This document shows, in pieces, positions 7,581-16,723 of a stretch of DNA of 64,000 nt. Each line of letters begins with the position of its first letter. The first letter of the stretch is position 1. Made by a program: the position numbers and the translations under genes. The notes under the pieces were generated by a model. It worked only from the letters and a program-made list of their open reading frames with translations. It searched no databases and was not told the DNA's origin. This DNA comes from Paenibacillus sp. JCM 10914 (lineage in GTDB: Bacteria > Bacillota > Bacilli > Paenibacillales > Paenibacillaceae): contig NZ_BAZR01000029.1 in assembly GCF_001315105.1 (NCBI RefSeq), positions 1 to 64,000 on the forward strand. The letters run 5' to 3'.

Positions 7581-10052
7581 TTATGAACCCGGGCGGCTCC
7601 GTTGCTGCGCCGGAACTTCTTTTCGCCCCTGTTTCATGGGAGACTGGCATAACGGGCAAGCCTTGTTCTCCCGGGCTCGTGTACGAGCAGGGATTCTCGC
7701 GTTGACTCTCTGCCAGCCCTTGCAGACGGTACTGCTGCACAGCCACGCATCAACGGTCTCCGTAGCAACAGGCGCAGCTTGATGCTGTGAGCTGGAAGTG
7801 GAAACGGAACGGACTTGTTGGCTGTTCAGATTCACGGCGCTGCGGGTACCCCGCACTGACGAAGGGGACGGGGATGCCGGTTTGGCAGGTTTCTCGATGT
7901 GAATGGTGCGTTGCGCCGTAAAGGTCGTACGGGTCGTAGACCCCGTGCTTTTGTTCGGGACACGATTGCCTTGTTTGCTCTGTTCGTCTGTCAGGAACAC
8001 ATCGCGGAAGAAGCGGGACACTTCCGTTTTTCGTCCTCGATAAAAGCCCGGGGAACTAATCACCAATTCGTCCCGTGCTCTTGTGATCGCGACATAAGCG
8101 AGTCTGCGTTCCTCTTCCAGTGCATCGAGCGCCTTGTCTTGCTTGTCCGACAGCGGACGTTGATCATCTCTGCGTTCAGCGTCCAAGGCGGAGGTATGCG
8201 GCAAAATCCCCTCACTCGCTCCGATCAGGCATACCGAAGGGAATTCCAGCCCCTTGGATTTATGGATGGTCATGAGGCGGACGGCATCGGCATGCTCATC
8301 TCGTTTCATGGCTGCCATCTCCTTGTGAATGACAATCAGTCGATCCACAAACTCGACAAACTCCGCTATATTGTCAAAACGCTTCGCCGAAGTCTCCAGC
8401 TCATCGAGACCCTCCTGGATAAATTCCTTATGGAGGGTTAGCTCCTGACGCTCATCTGCCTCCAGAAATTTATCATAGAATTGCCGCCTCATTTCCTGTA
8501 CAGCTTTTACAGGCTCCAGCGCCTTAAGTCCCTTTATAAGCTTGGAGCGTTCTCTTATATTCTCGATCTGGAAATCCTTAAGGCCTGGGAAAGACAGAAG
8601 GTGAGCCAGCGGTCCTTTCTTGGGACGCGGAGCATCCTGCTGCCGGATAAAGGCCATACCCTTGTCCCGGTTCAAGTACAGCGTGTGCAGCATGCCTTCC
8701 ATCGCCGTGAAATTGCGGCGATCCAGCGACAGCCGCAGATGGTCCATGAGCGGCTTGACCATCCACTGCTCGTAGAACAGATCCCCATTCTCGTAATGAA
8801 TGAACGGAATCTCCCGCATGACGAGCTGCTCGAAGATCGCCCGGCTGTTATTGGATGTACGGTATAGAATCGCATGGTCGCGGTACTGCCGATCGTGATG
8901 CTGGACCTGTTCGGCGATATGCGTCAGCAGCTGCTCCGCTTCCTGGTCAGGGTCTCCGGGACGAAGGTACAACGGTACGCCGCTGCTCTTGCGGGTAGAG
9001 CGCAGCTGCTTGGGACGGCGGCGTTCATTAACACGGATAATTTCATTCCCAAGCCCTACGATGGAAGACAGGGAGCGGTAATTGATGTCCAATGTCACGA
9101 CCTTGGCTCCAGGAAACGTCTGATCGAATTCGAGAATGAATTCATTGCGCGCGCCGTTGAAGCCGTAGATGGTCTGATCATCGTCACCAACTACCATCAG
9201 ATTGCCGTGCTTAGCAATGATCTTTTTCAGCAGTTCATAGGGAAGCAGCCCTGTATCTTGGAATTCGTCGACCATGACATAACGGTAGCGCCGTTGAAGG
9301 GAGGCAAGTAATCCCGGATCATGGGAGAGCAAGCGGTAGGACAAGACGAGAATATCATCAAAATCCATTTGGCCATGATCGGTCTTCCAGTCTTCATAGC
9401 GTGCAAAAATCTGCTTCTGCTCCACTTCAGCAGGGGTTCTCATCGGCAGATCATCGAGTCCCGTCATATTCATGCGGTGGGCCGACCACAGGGAGAGCAG
9501 CGTCTCTGCCTCATAGCTGTCTGTAAGTCCCATTTCACGCAGAATCCGCTTCAAGATGAATTGCTGATGCCTTGCATTACTAAGGATCTCCTGCTTATAC
9601 CCTCTCGTTCGCAGAAGGTACAGGAAAAAGGAATGGAAGGTCCGTGCCGTAACCTTGCCCGCCTCGTTATGTCTTAAGCCGGGAAGGGCCAGAATACGTT
9701 CCTTCATCTCGGCTGCCGCCTTGGACGAGAAGGTTACGAGCAGGATCGAAGCCGGATCGATGCGCTGCACGGCGATCAGATAGCCGGTCCGGCTAACGAG
9801 CACGGAGGTCTTCCCGGAGCCGGCACCCGCCAGCGTTAGCAGCGGGCCATTCATATGTCGTACTGCCTGAATTTGAGCCCGGTTAAGCAGCAAGCCTTGG
9901 GACTCTAATCCACGGAAAAAAGCCGCATCCGGCGCAGCATCATCGATGAGATCCCGGCTATTCTCCAGGGTAGCCAGCTTCGCAAACGGGATATCCTGAC
10001 GCGAACCGCCGAAGGGGCGTTTATAGAAAGGGGTTAATGTCATGTAGCTCAC
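7581..10052 (-). CDS. UvrD/PcrA-like superfamily 1 DNA helicase
   Basis: An 823-residue ATP-dependent 3'-5' helicase. Walker A AGAGSGKT is at 75-82. Walker B VDEFQDT, motif III GDDDQTIYGFNGA, motif V MTIHKSKGLEF and motif VI YVAITRARDEL follow in order. The C-terminal tail (about 690-823) is low-complexity Ser/Thr-rich. It ends in a Cys-x4-Cys and Cys-x2-Cys pair (CSSTVC, CPLC) that looks like a zinc ribbon, unlike canonical PcrA. The first codon at 10052 is GTG. An internal ATG at 10043 with GGGTGAG just upstream is an equally good start. Likely acts in repair or recombination. Confidence 0.9.
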   Translation of the reverse strand: MSYMTLTPFYKRPFGGSRQDIPFAKLATLENSRDLIDDAAPDAAFFRGLESQGLLLNRAQIQAVRHMNGPLLTLAGAGSGKTSVLVSRTGYLIAVQRIDPASILLVTFSSKAAAEMKERILALPGLRHNEAGKVTARTFHSFFLYLLRTRGYKQEILSNARHQQFILKRILREMGLTDSYEAETLLSLWSAHRMNMTGLDDLPMRTPAEVEQKQIFARYEDWKTDHGQMDFDDILVLSYRLLSHDPGLLASLQRRYRYVMVDEFQDTGLLPYELLKKIIAKHGNLMVVGDDDQTIYGFNGARNEFILEFDQTFPGAKVVTLDINYRSLSSIVGLGNEIIRVNERRRPKQLRSTRKSSGVPLYLRPGDPDQEAEQLLTHIAEQVQHHDRQYRDHAILYRTSNNSRAIFEQLVMREIPFIHYENGDLFYEQWMVKPLMDHLRLSLDRRNFTAMEGMLHTLYLNRDKGMAFIRQQDAPRPKKGPLAHLLSFPGLKDFQIENIRERSKLIKGLKALEPVKAVQEMRRQFYDKFLEADERQELTLHKEFIQEGLDELETSAKRFDNIAEFVEFVDRLIVIHKEMAAMKRDEHADAVRLMTIHKSKGLEFPSVCLIGASEGILPHTSALDAERRDDQRPLSDKQDKALDALEEERRLAYVAITRARDELVISSPGFYRGRKTEVSRFFRDVFLTDEQSKQGNRVPNKSTGSTTRTTFTAQRTIHIEKPAKPASPSPSSVRGTRSAVNLNSQQVRSVSTSSSQHQAAPVATETVDAWLCSSTVCKGWQRVNARIPARTRARENKACPLCQSPMKQGRKEVPAQQRSRPGS

Positions 10053-10187
10053 CCATCATATCGTATTTCTGTAGCCTAACCAGTGTAACGGATAATTGGC
10101 GGTATGGTAAAGCTTCGGCCTAACTTATAACGAGTAGGCGCGTTATATAGAATAGGAAAGTTGAAATTGTATCAGGAGGAAAAAACG

Positions 10188-10349
10188 ATGCTAGTCATGA
10201 TCTTCATCCAGTTGTTCGTTATTATCGGAATTTTGTTGAGCATCAACAGTAAACTTCAACCGCGGGACTTTGTCGCTGACGCTATGGAGCGCGATCGGAA
10301 AATGAGGGAGGAGCGGGAGCGAAAGTTTGAGCAGGTGGGGCAGGATTAG
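10188..10349 (+). CDS. Small single-pass membrane protein, unknown function
   Basis: A 53-residue protein: hydrophobic helix at about 2-19 (LVMIFIQLFVIIGILLS) and a charged, helix-prone cytosolic tail with RDRKMREERERKFE. AGGAGG lies 8 bases before this ATG, so it is preferred over an upstream in-frame TTG at 10161. It is divergent from the helicase and ends just before a bidirectional terminator. No family recognised. Confidence 0.68.
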   Translation: MLVMIFIQLFVIIGILLSINSKLQPRDFVADAMERDRKMREERERKFEQVGQD

Positions 10350-10362
10350 ACTTTGGAATAAG

Positions 10363-10392
10363 AGAAGCACGGTCCTAGTCGACCGTGCTTCT
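10363..10392. terminator. Bidirectional terminator
   Basis: A 12-bp stem AGAAGCACGGTC (10363-10374) with a 6-nt loop pairs with GACCGTGCTTCT (10381-10392), between the convergent small membrane gene and the DUF4179 gene. Confidence 0.8.
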
Positions 10393-10404
10393 TCTCCGTC
10401 GATC

Positions 10405-11805
10405 TCAATTCAGTTCGACGGTCTGTTCGTCTGTGATCGGGTTCCAATACTGCTCGATCGTTAGGGTGAGGGGTTGGGGGTAATTCAGAGCATCGACACC
10501 TAAATCATAAGCATACTCTGACAAGTTTGTGCTGCCCGACGTATACTTGATGCTTTGCTGATGCGTGTTGCCAGCTGCATCGGTGTAGCTGTCCGCCAGG
10601 ATCATTGGTTTGAAGTTGCCTAGTGACGGGTCATGCTGATTCGTTTGCTGTAGAACAATCGTTCCCGGTTCCGCATTATGATCAGTTGGACTGAACGTCA
10701 GGCTGGTGTCCGGCGCCTTCATCACTTGCTGCTTCAGATCGAGGACGAGTTCCATGTCATCCTTATCCAATGCATTGATGCCGGTCGTCTTCAAGATCAG
10801 GGAGGCATTCGGATCGTATGGTGTATTCTCGAAGATGAGGGTAGCCCTGGAATTTTCCGTAGGCGTGCTGGCGCGATAGCTTAAGTCGGCTGTACGGTCG
10901 CCGTTCGTAAGTTTCAGTTCAGGGGCAAGCCATGAAAAGACGTGCTGGCTGTTGTTCACATCATACTCGATATCGACATAGGTGTTCAGCGGTGTGTACT
11001 GCACCTGCCGAATATGAATCTCTTGATCATGGACCTTGATTGTACGGTCTGTATGAAGTGTATGGACCTGATCACTGAGCTGCTGAGGATCCAACGAGAA
11101 TTGAATATCAACCGCTTTTCTATACTTGGTACTGCTCGAGTACATTGCCAAATCCGAAGTTCCGATGAAGAGCAATTTGAAACTTGCCTCGCTTGTGTAA
11201 TCAATGGATGAATCCAGGTTAGCGGCATAGACGAAGTGATTTTTCTCGCCTGGCGCGATGAACATGCTATTGGCATGCTGCAAGAGTACGCCTGTCGTTG
11301 ACACTTTGTTTCCTATACCGAGATCCAGCGAAGTGTAAGAGGTTATAAGCTCTACGTCACTGTTATTCTGTACGCTGTACAGGATAAATACTTTTCGGCC
11401 ATCACTGAATCCCCCGGTCACCTCCACGCGTAAACCATCGGCATCCATGCTTTGCCAGATGGGCTGGATCAAACTATGTTCTAGCGGAGCGGGCAGGATG
11501 GGCATAAGCTCCAATGCTGGCAGATAAGCGTCCAATTGCTGCTGGTTCATAATCGCAGGCTGCTCAGCGTGATAGGATGTGTTCTGCTCGGAGGTCGGCA
11601 AGTTAGAAAGGAAAATCACGATTGCCGCGGCTGCAGCTACTACTGCGCTCAGTCCGAAGGAGAGCAGGCGTCGCTTCTCGCGGGCCATTCCGCGACGCAT
11701 CCCATCGCGAGCCGAACGAATCAGCACGGCTTCGGGTAGAGCCTCTACCTTTTGGTTAACATCAGACGCATCTTGGCTTAATAGCTGCTCTGCTTTGTCT
11801 GGCAT
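10405..11805 (-). CDS. DUF4179 domain protein, probable membrane anti-sigma partner
   Basis: A 466-residue membrane protein. A cytosolic N-terminal segment of about 45 residues precedes one transmembrane helix (FGLSAVVAAAAAIVIFL, about 50-67) and a large extracellular part with the DUF4179 pattern SLIQPIWQSMDADGLRVEV. It follows the ECF sigma gene by 23 bp with RBS AAGGAGG, so the two are an operon. By context it should bind and hold the sigma factor until an envelope signal arrives. It is paralogous to the protein at 46808-48196, which shares LIQPI-QS and the PQPLTL/PQPLTF tail. Confidence 0.82.
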   Translation of the reverse strand: MPDKAEQLLSQDASDVNQKVEALPEAVLIRSARDGMRRGMAREKRRLLSFGLSAVVAAAAAIVIFLSNLPTSEQNTSYHAEQPAIMNQQQLDAYLPALELMPILPAPLEHSLIQPIWQSMDADGLRVEVTGGFSDGRKVFILYSVQNNSDVELITSYTSLDLGIGNKVSTTGVLLQHANSMFIAPGEKNHFVYAANLDSSIDYTSEASFKLLFIGTSDLAMYSSSTKYRKAVDIQFSLDPQQLSDQVHTLHTDRTIKVHDQEIHIRQVQYTPLNTYVDIEYDVNNSQHVFSWLAPELKLTNGDRTADLSYRASTPTENSRATLIFENTPYDPNASLILKTTGINALDKDDMELVLDLKQQVMKAPDTSLTFSPTDHNAEPGTIVLQQTNQHDPSLGNFKPMILADSYTDAAGNTHQQSIKYTSGSTNLSEYAYDLGVDALNYPQPLTLTIEQYWNPITDEQTVELN

Positions 11806-11828
11806 TCGTCGTTCAACCTCCTTGTACG

Positions 11829-12341
11829 CTAAAGATCATTTCGCAGCTGTTTGAGTCCTTCGCGCAACCAGGTCTTGATCGTGCCTTCCGGTTTTTGCAG
11901 CACCTTCGCGATTTCGGGGACCGTAATATCCTGATAGTATTTCAGCATCACGACATGCCGATATTTCGGCTTCATGCGCTGCATGGCCCGTTCCAGATCC
12001 AATCGATCATTGTTCTTCATCTCTTGGGCGGCAGCGTCTTCGTTCATCCGGGCAACGGGGAACACCTTCTGCTTGCGTCGCAGTTCATCCATGCAGCAGT
12101 TGATCGTAATCCGGATCAGCCAAGGGGCAAAGGCCTGTGTGTCCTTGAGCTTCTTACGCTTCATCCATGAGCGGCAGGAGGCTTCCTGTACAGCCTCCAA
12201 CGCATCGTTCTCGGAACGTAGATAGCTGTATGCGATCGCATACAATTTGCGCTGTTCTCCGGACAAGCGCTGGAAGAATAGTTCTTTTTCCGACCATTCG
12301 TCATCGTGCATCTGGACCTCATGCAGGGTGTGATCGATCAT
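11829..12341 (-). CDS. ECF RNA polymerase sigma factor
   Basis: A 170-residue group IV sigma factor. Region 2 spans about 28-90 (AYSYLRSENDALEAVQEA, WLIRITINCCMDELRRK). Region 4 spans about 110-165 (MKPKYRHVVMLKYYQDI, then EIAKVLQKPEGTIKTWL). A GGGGGGGTGA ribosome binding site precedes ATG by 10 bases. The partner DUF4179 gene follows 23 bp downstream. Its sequence closely parallels the sigma at 46288-46815, pointing to duplication of the whole two-gene unit. Signal and regulon cannot be read from sequence. Confidence 0.92.
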   Translation of the reverse strand: MIDHTLHEVQMHDDEWSEKELFFQRLSGEQRKLYAIAYSYLRSENDALEAVQEASCRSWMKRKKLKDTQAFAPWLIRITINCCMDELRRKQKVFPVARMNEDAAAQEMKNNDRLDLERAMQRMKPKYRHVVMLKYYQDITVPEIAKVLQKPEGTIKTWLREGLKQLRNDL

Positions 12342-12448
12342 GGGTTAGACTTCACCCCCCCTTTCTCGTTGCAGCAGAGGACCCTTATCTTGCATTCATA
12401 TTAATAAGACGGAGCAGACGGGAGAAACGATTGAAAAAAATATTAGAA

Positions 12449-13618
12449 TCAGCGATCGCTCCAATTCCATAGTTGCACTTCGCCTACCCTTAGGTTGGAG
12501 ATCCATGATGCTTCGCGCAAGGCCAGCAGTTCTTTCACCGGTCCGGTAATCACGGCACCGTAGATGCGGATCCCGTTCTGGTCGATGTAATCCAGACTGG
12601 CGTCAATATCGATGAAGGGGGCGACACGTTTAGCTATCAGCGTATATTCCTGTAACAACCGCAAGGATTTAATGAAATGTTGATTGCGTATGTCCCCGTC
12701 TCTGTAGGTTTCCAATGCAGGGTAATGTCCTCCGCTGCTCACTGTTTTGCCGAACCAGCCGGTCTTCTGCTCTTCGTAATGCGTAACCGTCAGGTCGTCA
12801 TGATGCCAGACGGGATATGCGGGAAATCCCACAGGATCGGAAATAACTTGATCCCTGTCACCGAATCTCTCATCTGGACCGGTATCTACTGCGAACCAGA
12901 CCGGTTCCATATTCAGGCCTTCGAATTGTTTCAGTATGTCATCCGTCGCGAAGTAGCGGCTGAAGGAGACGGTTGCTTCGGCAACGGTGCCTTCCGGCAG
13001 TTTCTCCAGCCTGGACCAATCCCCGCCATGTTCGGAAGACGCACCTGATGCTCCCTCAGGGCGGTAGAACACGGTAGCCGCTCGGCCCTGGTGGTTATTC
13101 CATTCAGAAGTAACGGAAGGCAGACCAAAAAAGAAATTAACGGAATATGTCCCCGCCTTGACCCGATCTTGGCCTACTTTTTTCTGCATATCTCCGTACA
13201 TCTCCATCATGAAGAAGGGTTTGCCTTGTCCATTCAAGGCAACCTCGACGTTAGGTTGGGAAATAGAGATCGCCGAATGGACGGCATCCCGGTATTTGGT
13301 ATCCCGCGAAGGAGTGCCCATGGCAAAAAATAATGCTGTTAAGATGGAACTGATTACCGTTATGATTAACAGTGCCGAAATCACGGTCAGCGTATTGGAG
13401 ACTCGCGCTTTCCATTTCCCACGACGGACGATGCGTTTCTCCTTCTTGGAAGGGGGGGAGGGAACTGGCTCATGATGAGGATCACGATCCATGATTTCAT
13501 CTAGATAAGCCTGATACACCTCCAGCTTCTGCAGCTCTTGCTCAACCTCAAGCCGCTCCTTATCGCTTAGTTTTCCGTCTGCGTAATCCTTCAGCTTCTG
13601 TCTGAATGCTTCACTCAT
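12449..13618 (-). CDS. Anti-sigma factor of the SigM-like sigma (sigma regulator N/C type)
   Basis: A 389-residue single-pass membrane protein. The N-terminal cytosolic part (about 1-75) starts SEAFRQKLKDYADGKLSDKER and is rich in charged residues. The helix is at about 78-98 (VISALLIITVISSILTALFF). The long extracellular part resembles the sigma-regulator domains of the YhdL family. Its start overlaps the sigma stop by 8 bp, implying translational coupling. It should inhibit the sigma encoded at 13611-14099. A typical zinc-binding His-x3-Cys-x2-Cys motif is absent. Confidence 0.82.
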   Translation of the reverse strand: MSEAFRQKLKDYADGKLSDKERLEVEQELQKLEVYQAYLDEIMDRDPHHEPVPSPPSKKEKRIVRRGKWKARVSNTLTVISALLIITVISSILTALFFAMGTPSRDTKYRDAVHSAISISQPNVEVALNGQGKPFFMMEMYGDMQKKVGQDRVKAGTYSVNFFFGLPSVTSEWNNHQGRAATVFYRPEGASGASSEHGGDWSRLEKLPEGTVAEATVSFSRYFATDDILKQFEGLNMEPVWFAVDTGPDERFGDRDQVISDPVGFPAYPVWHHDDLTVTHYEEQKTGWFGKTVSSGGHYPALETYRDGDIRNQHFIKSLRLLQEYTLIAKRVAPFIDIDASLDYIDQNGIRIYGAVITGPVKELLALREASWISNLRVGEVQLWNWSDR

Positions 13619-14099
13619 CGTACTCGTCCTTTCGATTCAGATCGCGCAGCCGTTGCCTGGCGCGAAACAGTGTAATTTTAATGGAAGATAACGAGATATC
13701 CATAATATCCGCCGTTTCCTGATAGGTGAACTGATGCACATCCACGAGCAGAATAGCCTGACGCTGCTTATCGGGAAGAACGGTTAGGAGCCGATCGAGC
13801 TCCAGCCGCCTCTCTTGTTGAAGCAGGGCCTGCTCTGGGGTATGCCTATCGATCATTTGATGGAAGTAGTCGGGCTCCTTCACCGTACTGCGGCTGGCTT
13901 TGCGCTGGTAATCGACAAATGCGTTATGAGCCACGCGAAACAGCCAGGCTTTAATACGTTCATCCTTCCAATTCTCCAAGTACAGGTAAGCTCGATAAAA
14001 GGTTTCCTGCACCAGGTCTTCAGCCGTGTGGTGATCGTAAGAGAGGGAGTACAAGTACCGGTAAATGTCTTTTACATAATATGGGTAGATATGCTCCAA
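13611..14099 (-). CDS. sigM: ECF sigma factor, SigM-like
   Basis: A 162-residue ECF sigma factor. Region 2 is at about 1-70 (YPYYVKDIYRYLYSLS, AEDLVQETFYRAY, WLFRVAHNAFVDY). Region 4 is at about 100-155 (LPDKQRQAILLVDVHQ, then ETADIMDISLSSIKITLFRARQ). It is coupled to the downstream anti-sigma gene by an 8-bp overlap. The start is uncertain: the frame begins with TTG at 14099, but GGAGGAG lies too far upstream of it and better fits an in-frame CTG at 14108. The symbol rests on family resemblance and on the anti-sigma type only. Confidence 0.88.
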   Translation of the reverse strand: MEHIYPYYVKDIYRYLYSLSYDHHTAEDLVQETFYRAYLYLENWKDERIKAWLFRVAHNAFVDYQRKASRSTVKEPDYFHQMIDRHTPEQALLQQERRLELDRLLTVLPDKQRQAILLVDVHQFTYQETADIMDISLSSIKITLFRARQRLRDLNRKDEYDE

Positions 14100-14198
14100 G
14101 CTGTTCAGTAATGCTCCTCCTCTCTGTATACAACACGTATGAGCCGCTGGATTAGTTACACTTTCCTAGAAAAAACCTGCCGACACCCGCACAATAAA

Positions 14199-14225
14199 AA
14201 AAGCCCGCCTGATCAGCGGGCTTAC
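14199..14225 (-). terminator. Intrinsic terminator of the ankyrin protein gene
   Basis: AAGCCCGC (14201-14208) pairs with GCGGGCTT (14216-14223); on the minus strand a run of T follows the stem. Confidence 0.82.
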
Positions 14226-14250
14226 GTCTTTTATCGGATTGAACAGCCGT

Positions 14251-15012
14251 TTATTTCGAATGACTGCTAAGATAGGTTGTCAGCTTCTTGTGGGTTGGAC
14301 TGTCTGCTTCGGCATAATCGAGCGCTGTCTTACCTTCGTTGTCTTTCGTAGTGGCATCGACCTTATGTAGGTTAAGCAATTTATCGATGTACGCATCGCG
14401 TTCGTGAATGACCGCCAGATGTAGTGGGGTCTGCCCCTCAAAGTTCTGCAGATTATAATCGAGCCGTCCGGCTTGCCCGTCAATCTGCTTCAATGTATCG
14501 TATGCGGCTGTTTCGCCATGAAGGATCAAATAGTGCAGAATACTGTTGCCGGTTGCTGCATCGCGGCTTTCCAGATCGGCTTCGCCGGCGGCGATGATGA
14601 CCATCAGCCGCTCGGTTTTAAACTCGTTATTCGGGAGAATCAGTTGCTCCATATCCTTAACGAAGTCGCGGACGTGCAGATTTCCACCGGGTATGGTAGC
14701 CGGGGATGATGGAATGGTTGTCCCTTCACTGCCCTTTGATGGTCGGCTTACGATATCAACCTCTTGATTGGTGGCGGATCGAAGCTGGTAACCCAGCGCA
14801 TCGGACATCTCACGGATTGGCACATACAGCTTGTCTTGAATGATGACGGGGGGAGCGGACCATCGTATTGGCGTATCGTCAACGCTAATGTCGACAAGAG
14901 AGGGGGTGGCTTTCAGATAAACCGCTGCCCCTACAGCCGAGCCGGCGGTGAGCGTAACGCCCACGATGGCGCCCATAGCAAAAGCGGGAATGGAAGTTAA
15001 ACGTTTTTTCAA
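14251..15012 (-). CDS. Exported stalk-domain protein with ankyrin repeats
   Basis: A protein of about 253 residues. An N-terminal signal or anchor helix (about 9-30) is followed by a copper amine oxidase N-terminal (stalk) domain at about 38-85 (PPVIIQDKLYVPIREMSDALGY). Ankyrin repeats fill about 115-250, with GQTPLHLAVIHERD and GKTALDYAEADSP. Stalk domains are common on exported proteins in this group; pairing one with ankyrin repeats is less usual. AGGAGG sits 10 bases before the TTG at 15012, preferred over a TTG at 15018 that is only 4 bases away. It is isolated by its own terminator. Ligand unknown. Confidence 0.8.
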   Translation of the reverse strand: MKKRLTSIPAFAMGAIVGVTLTAGSAVGAAVYLKATPSLVDISVDDTPIRWSAPPVIIQDKLYVPIREMSDALGYQLRSATNQEVDIVSRPSKGSEGTTIPSSPATIPGGNLHVRDFVKDMEQLILPNNEFKTERLMVIIAAGEADLESRDAATGNSILHYLILHGETAAYDTLKQIDGQAGRLDYNLQNFEGQTPLHLAVIHERDAYIDKLLNLHKVDATTKDNEGKTALDYAEADSPTHKKLTTYLSSHSK

Positions 15013-15160
15013 GATCAATCATCCTCCTTCGTTATCCATTGTATGGTTGGGTCCAGCACAATCAATTTGCGTTCCGCGCTGGCGGTCTCAAGCAGGTGTT
15101 CCTTAAGCTCGCGGCAGGGGAAAAGGTTCAAATTTTTATTTCCTCGTCCGAAATTCGGGG

Positions 15161-16288
15161 TCAATTACGCAGCAGCCGCTTCTTATGCGTATAGATGATC
15201 GCCTTATCCGCCATGAAGGCGGTGTAGAGCAGCAGAAACACAGCATACGGGAAGCCGGTACCGTCGAGACTTGGGACAAACCATTCTGCCGCAATAAAGT
15301 ATAACAGGGTAAGCAGCACGGGAAGCTGTCGCTTCAGGCGGTAGGACCACACCGACCAGATTACCCCGGCCACTCCGGCGAACAGCATTACAAGTCGGAT
15401 GGCGTCCAGTGCGGATTGCATCACCCTTCGCGCTTCAGCATTGCCAAGCGCAGCAGCATATTTGGAGGTGCGACCTTCAAATATGCTGCGGAACAAGTGT
15501 ACGAGCGGATTGCCTTCGATATAGCGGGAATCCAGCCAGAGGGAAGCCAGATTCCACGGTCCTTGCAGATGGGCCATCCGATTGAATAGCGGGATGTTGA
15601 GCCACCATGGGGACAGAATCAGCAGATAGCCTATGACAATCAACAGCGTACCGCCAGCTACGATCTTGATGGGACTTCGGTACTTGATCCAGAAGGGAAT
15701 GAACAAGACCGGATAGAGCAGCGCCTGCAGATTGTAGCAGGCCAAGATCGCGGTGAGTGCACCCGCGGCGGCGTACCAGCCGGCTTGCTTTAGTTCCAAT
15801 GCTCCGATCACTGCACATGCCAGAAGGAGCATAAGCATCTGCATGGTCACATCCGGCAGAATCAGACCGACCGCGCCATAAGCTGGCCAGAACAATGCAT
15901 AGATGATACTCGCTAGAAAAGCAACCCGGGTATTAAACATGTAGCGAGACAGCACAAAAACCAGATAAACCGAGAACGCATGGAATATGCACTGAAGCAG
16001 TTGATAGCCGAGCAGCGCTCGCTCCACATTACCGAATATCCCAGTCAGTCCTACAATCATTAAGGGTACACCCGGCATGACGTTAGGTGCATGTTCATTC
16101 TCTACATATCCGGATTGATTGATCATGATGGCGGTATCTATATAGCGTTCCTCAATCACATCGGTGAAGCTGTGCGCCTGCTGATGCGATCCGATCCACA
16201 CCAGAAGACATGACATCACCAGTACGGCTGCAATAGTGAACAGTAGTATTTTTCGATGCAGCGAATTTAATGTCCATATGGAAAACAA
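15161..16288 (-). CDS. Polytopic membrane protein, probable GT-C type glycosyltransferase
   Basis: A 375-residue protein with about nine or ten hydrophobic helices. After the first helix an extracytosolic loop holds DVIEERYIDTAIMINQSGY, and a later WPAYGAVGLILPDVTMQM segment follows. This layout resembles the PMT/ArnT-like (GT39 or glycan-dolichyl) superfamily, which uses lipid-linked sugars outside the membrane. Catalytic Asp candidates lie in the first loop but I cannot assign them firmly. The start is TTG with GGAG 10 bases upstream. No neighbour suggests a pathway. Confidence 0.6.
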   Translation of the reverse strand: MFSIWTLNSLHRKILLFTIAAVLVMSCLLVWIGSHQQAHSFTDVIEERYIDTAIMINQSGYVENEHAPNVMPGVPLMIVGLTGIFGNVERALLGYQLLQCIFHAFSVYLVFVLSRYMFNTRVAFLASIIYALFWPAYGAVGLILPDVTMQMLMLLLACAVIGALELKQAGWYAAAGALTAILACYNLQALLYPVLFIPFWIKYRSPIKIVAGGTLLIVIGYLLILSPWWLNIPLFNRMAHLQGPWNLASLWLDSRYIEGNPLVHLFRSIFEGRTSKYAAALGNAEARRVMQSALDAIRLVMLFAGVAGVIWSVWSYRLKRQLPVLLTLLYFIAAEWFVPSLDGTGFPYAVFLLLYTAFMADKAIIYTHKKRLLRN

Positions 16289-16363
16289 ATGGTTCCAACT
16301 CCACTCTTGTTTAATCTAATCAATGGATCCCCAATTATATTAAAGAAAAACAACGGAAATAAA

Positions 16364-16387
16364 AAGGCTCCGTCAGAACGGAGCCTC
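16364..16387 (-). terminator. Intrinsic terminator
   Basis: GGCTCCGT (16366-16373) pairs with ACGGAGCC (16378-16385); TTTTTATTT follows on the minus strand. It ends the small hydrophilic gene at 16392. Confidence 0.8.
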
Positions 16388-16391
16388 GTAA

Positions 16392-16625
16392 CTAGAAACC
16401 GCTGTGATATTTATCGTCACTGGAGGAGCGGTTCTTGGACGTGCCATCTCGCTGTTTCTCTTCTTGGCGCTCCAATCTGGCGTCCTCCATCGGAATGGGG
16501 TCCACATGCTGTTCGCTTTCGAATTTGTCGAAGAGGCTTTCTGTCTCAGTCGGATATTGTTCAGGGTGATCCATATTGCCTGGACCGTTATCAAGCGGAA
16601 GATCTTTCTTCTTCTTATCAGCCAC
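16392..16625 (-). CDS. Small hydrophilic protein, unknown function
   Basis: A 77-residue, highly charged and probably disordered protein (ADKKKKDLPLDNG..., LERQEEKQRDG, KNRSSSDDKYHSGF). GAGGTGA lies 5 bases before the GTG at 16625, which is preferred over an ATG at 16634 that lacks a ribosome binding site. No hydrophobic segment. It has its own terminator. Small hydrophilic proteins of this kind are often spore or stress proteins in Bacillota, but nothing here proves that. Confidence 0.6.
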   Translation of the reverse strand: MADKKKKDLPLDNGPGNMDHPEQYPTETESLFDKFESEQHVDPIPMEDARLERQEEKQRDGTSKNRSSSDDKYHSGF

Positions 16626-16723
16626 TGATCTCACCTCATTTAGGAGTAGTAATACCTTTATACCTTTTTTGAGGGAAGATCAAACATCCGTTGTTAGCGT
16701 GAACAGCTTCGTCAACATGCGTT

